Positions 5,442 to 5,902 of a stretch of DNA of 5,902 nucleotides are shown here, in pieces. The position numbers and the translations under genes were made by a program. The stretch spans positions 1 to 5,902 of the forward strand of contig CAMOVY010000069.1 of assembly GCA_946627905.1 (NCBI GenBank), written 5' to 3'. The notes below the pieces were generated by a model. That model was not told where the DNA came from, made no database searches, and was given only the letters and a program-made list of their open reading frames with translations. Numbering within the stretch: position 1 is the first letter of the stretch; the number at the start of each line of letters is the position of its first letter. Origin of the DNA: an uncultured Clostridia bacterium. Lineage in GTDB: Bacteria > Bacillota > Clostridia > Christensenellales > Borkfalkiaceae.

Positions 5442-5902
5442 ATGGCCGAAATCATAGACGGAAAAGCGCTTGCCGCAGAAATTAAAGAAAACCTGAAAAA
5501 AAGCGTCGAAGAATTTAAAAAGCGCTACAACCGTGAAATAACGCTTGCCGTAATTTTGGTGGGGGAAAACCCCGCTTCGTGCGTGTACGTTAAAAACAAG
5601 GTGAAAGCAGCGGAATTTGTGGGCATAAAATCTCTTTCTTTCAGATTGCCCGAAAATTCTTCGGAGCAGGACGTGGAACAGGTAGTTAAAAGCCTTTCCG
5701 AAGACAAATCGGTAGACGGCATTTTGGTACAACTACCGCTACCGAAACACATAAACGAAGAAAAAATCCTTTCACTCGTTCCGCCCGAAAAGGACGTGGA
5801 CGGGTTTACCGCGGAAAACGTCGGAAACACTACGTTATTTAAAGACAGTATAAATTCGTGCACCCCCGCGGGGATAATTTATATGCTAAAAAGCATAAAC
5901 GT
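5442..5902 (+). CDS. folD: FolD, methylenetetrahydrofolate dehydrogenase/cyclohydrolase (3' partial)
   Basis: FolD is the bifunctional cytosolic enzyme that oxidises 5,10-methylene-THF with NADP+ and hydrolyses the methenyl product to 10-formyl-THF. The frame is open from ATG 5442 to the window end, giving 153 full codons of an expected 280-300, i.e. the catalytic N-terminal domain and the start of the dinucleotide-binding domain. Hallmarks are visible in order: the N-terminal IIDGKALA, then LVGENPASCVYVKNK with Tyr49 and the catalytic Lys53, SVDGILVQLPLP with Gln97, PPEKDVDGF with Asp120, and SCTPAGI (139-145). These match Tyr50, Lys54, Gln98 and Asp121 of the E. coli enzyme. The gene starts 2 nt after nusB, the conserved Firmicute order. 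All catalytic residues in the visible part are present, so it is probably active; only the truncation by the window edge limits the call. Confidence 0.96.
   Translation, partial: MAEIIDGKALAAEIKENLKKSVEEFKKRYNREITLAVILVGENPASCVYVKNKVKAAEFVGIKSLSFRLPENSSEQDVEQVVKSLSEDKSVDGILVQLPLPKHINEEKILSLVPPEKDVDGFTAENVGNTTLFKDSINSCTPAGIIYMLKSIN

Overview
The window is a complete-looking run of eight sporulation genes, spoIIIAA to spoIIIAH, followed by an Asp23/Gls24-family gene (yqhY-like), nusB and the first half of folD. All lie on the + strand, and almost every base is coding. The host should be an endospore-forming Firmicute. Divergent, rather short SpoIIIA proteins, AT-leaning DNA and a Ser-started P-loop in SpoIIIAA suggest an uncultured Clostridia lineage rather than Bacillus. 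That placement is inference; the gene calls rest on recognisable family motifs.

Layout: 1-802 is spoIIIAA with its 5' end cut off by the window. 799-3494 holds spoIIIAB, AC, AD, AE and AF, packed with overlaps or gaps of 0-8 nt. spoIIIAG (3487-3993) overlaps AF by 8 nt. A 45-nt gap then precedes spoIIIAH (4039-4521), which has its own Shine-Dalgarno. A 70-bp spacer (4522-4591) contains no hairpin terminator but has a plausible vegetative extended -10 promoter and a short inverted repeat. Next come the asp23-like gene (4592-5041), nusB (5047-5439) and folD (5442 to past the window end), spaced 5 and 2 nt apart.

How they work together: in the known B. subtilis system the SpoIIIA proteins are made in the mother cell and form the channel or 'feeding tube' that, with forespore SpoIIQ, spans the two membranes around the engulfed forespore. 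SpoIIIAA is the cytoplasmic ATPase. AB resembles a type II secretion GspF-type partner. AC, AD and AE are multi-pass membrane proteins. AF, AG and AH carry ring-building domains exposed between the membranes. The downstream trio is housekeeping: an envelope or stress-associated Asp23 protein, the transcription antitermination factor NusB, and the one-carbon folate enzyme FolD.

The gene order matches the Bacillus chromosome except that accB and accC, which lie between spoIIIAH and yqhY there, are absent. I found no RNA genes, mobile elements, CRISPR arrays or evidence of a previously undescribed system. The points worth a second look are the accBC-less junction, the promoter/inverted repeat there, the asp23 low-complexity tail, the isolated spoIIIAH start and the cysteine-rich SpoIIIAE signal region.
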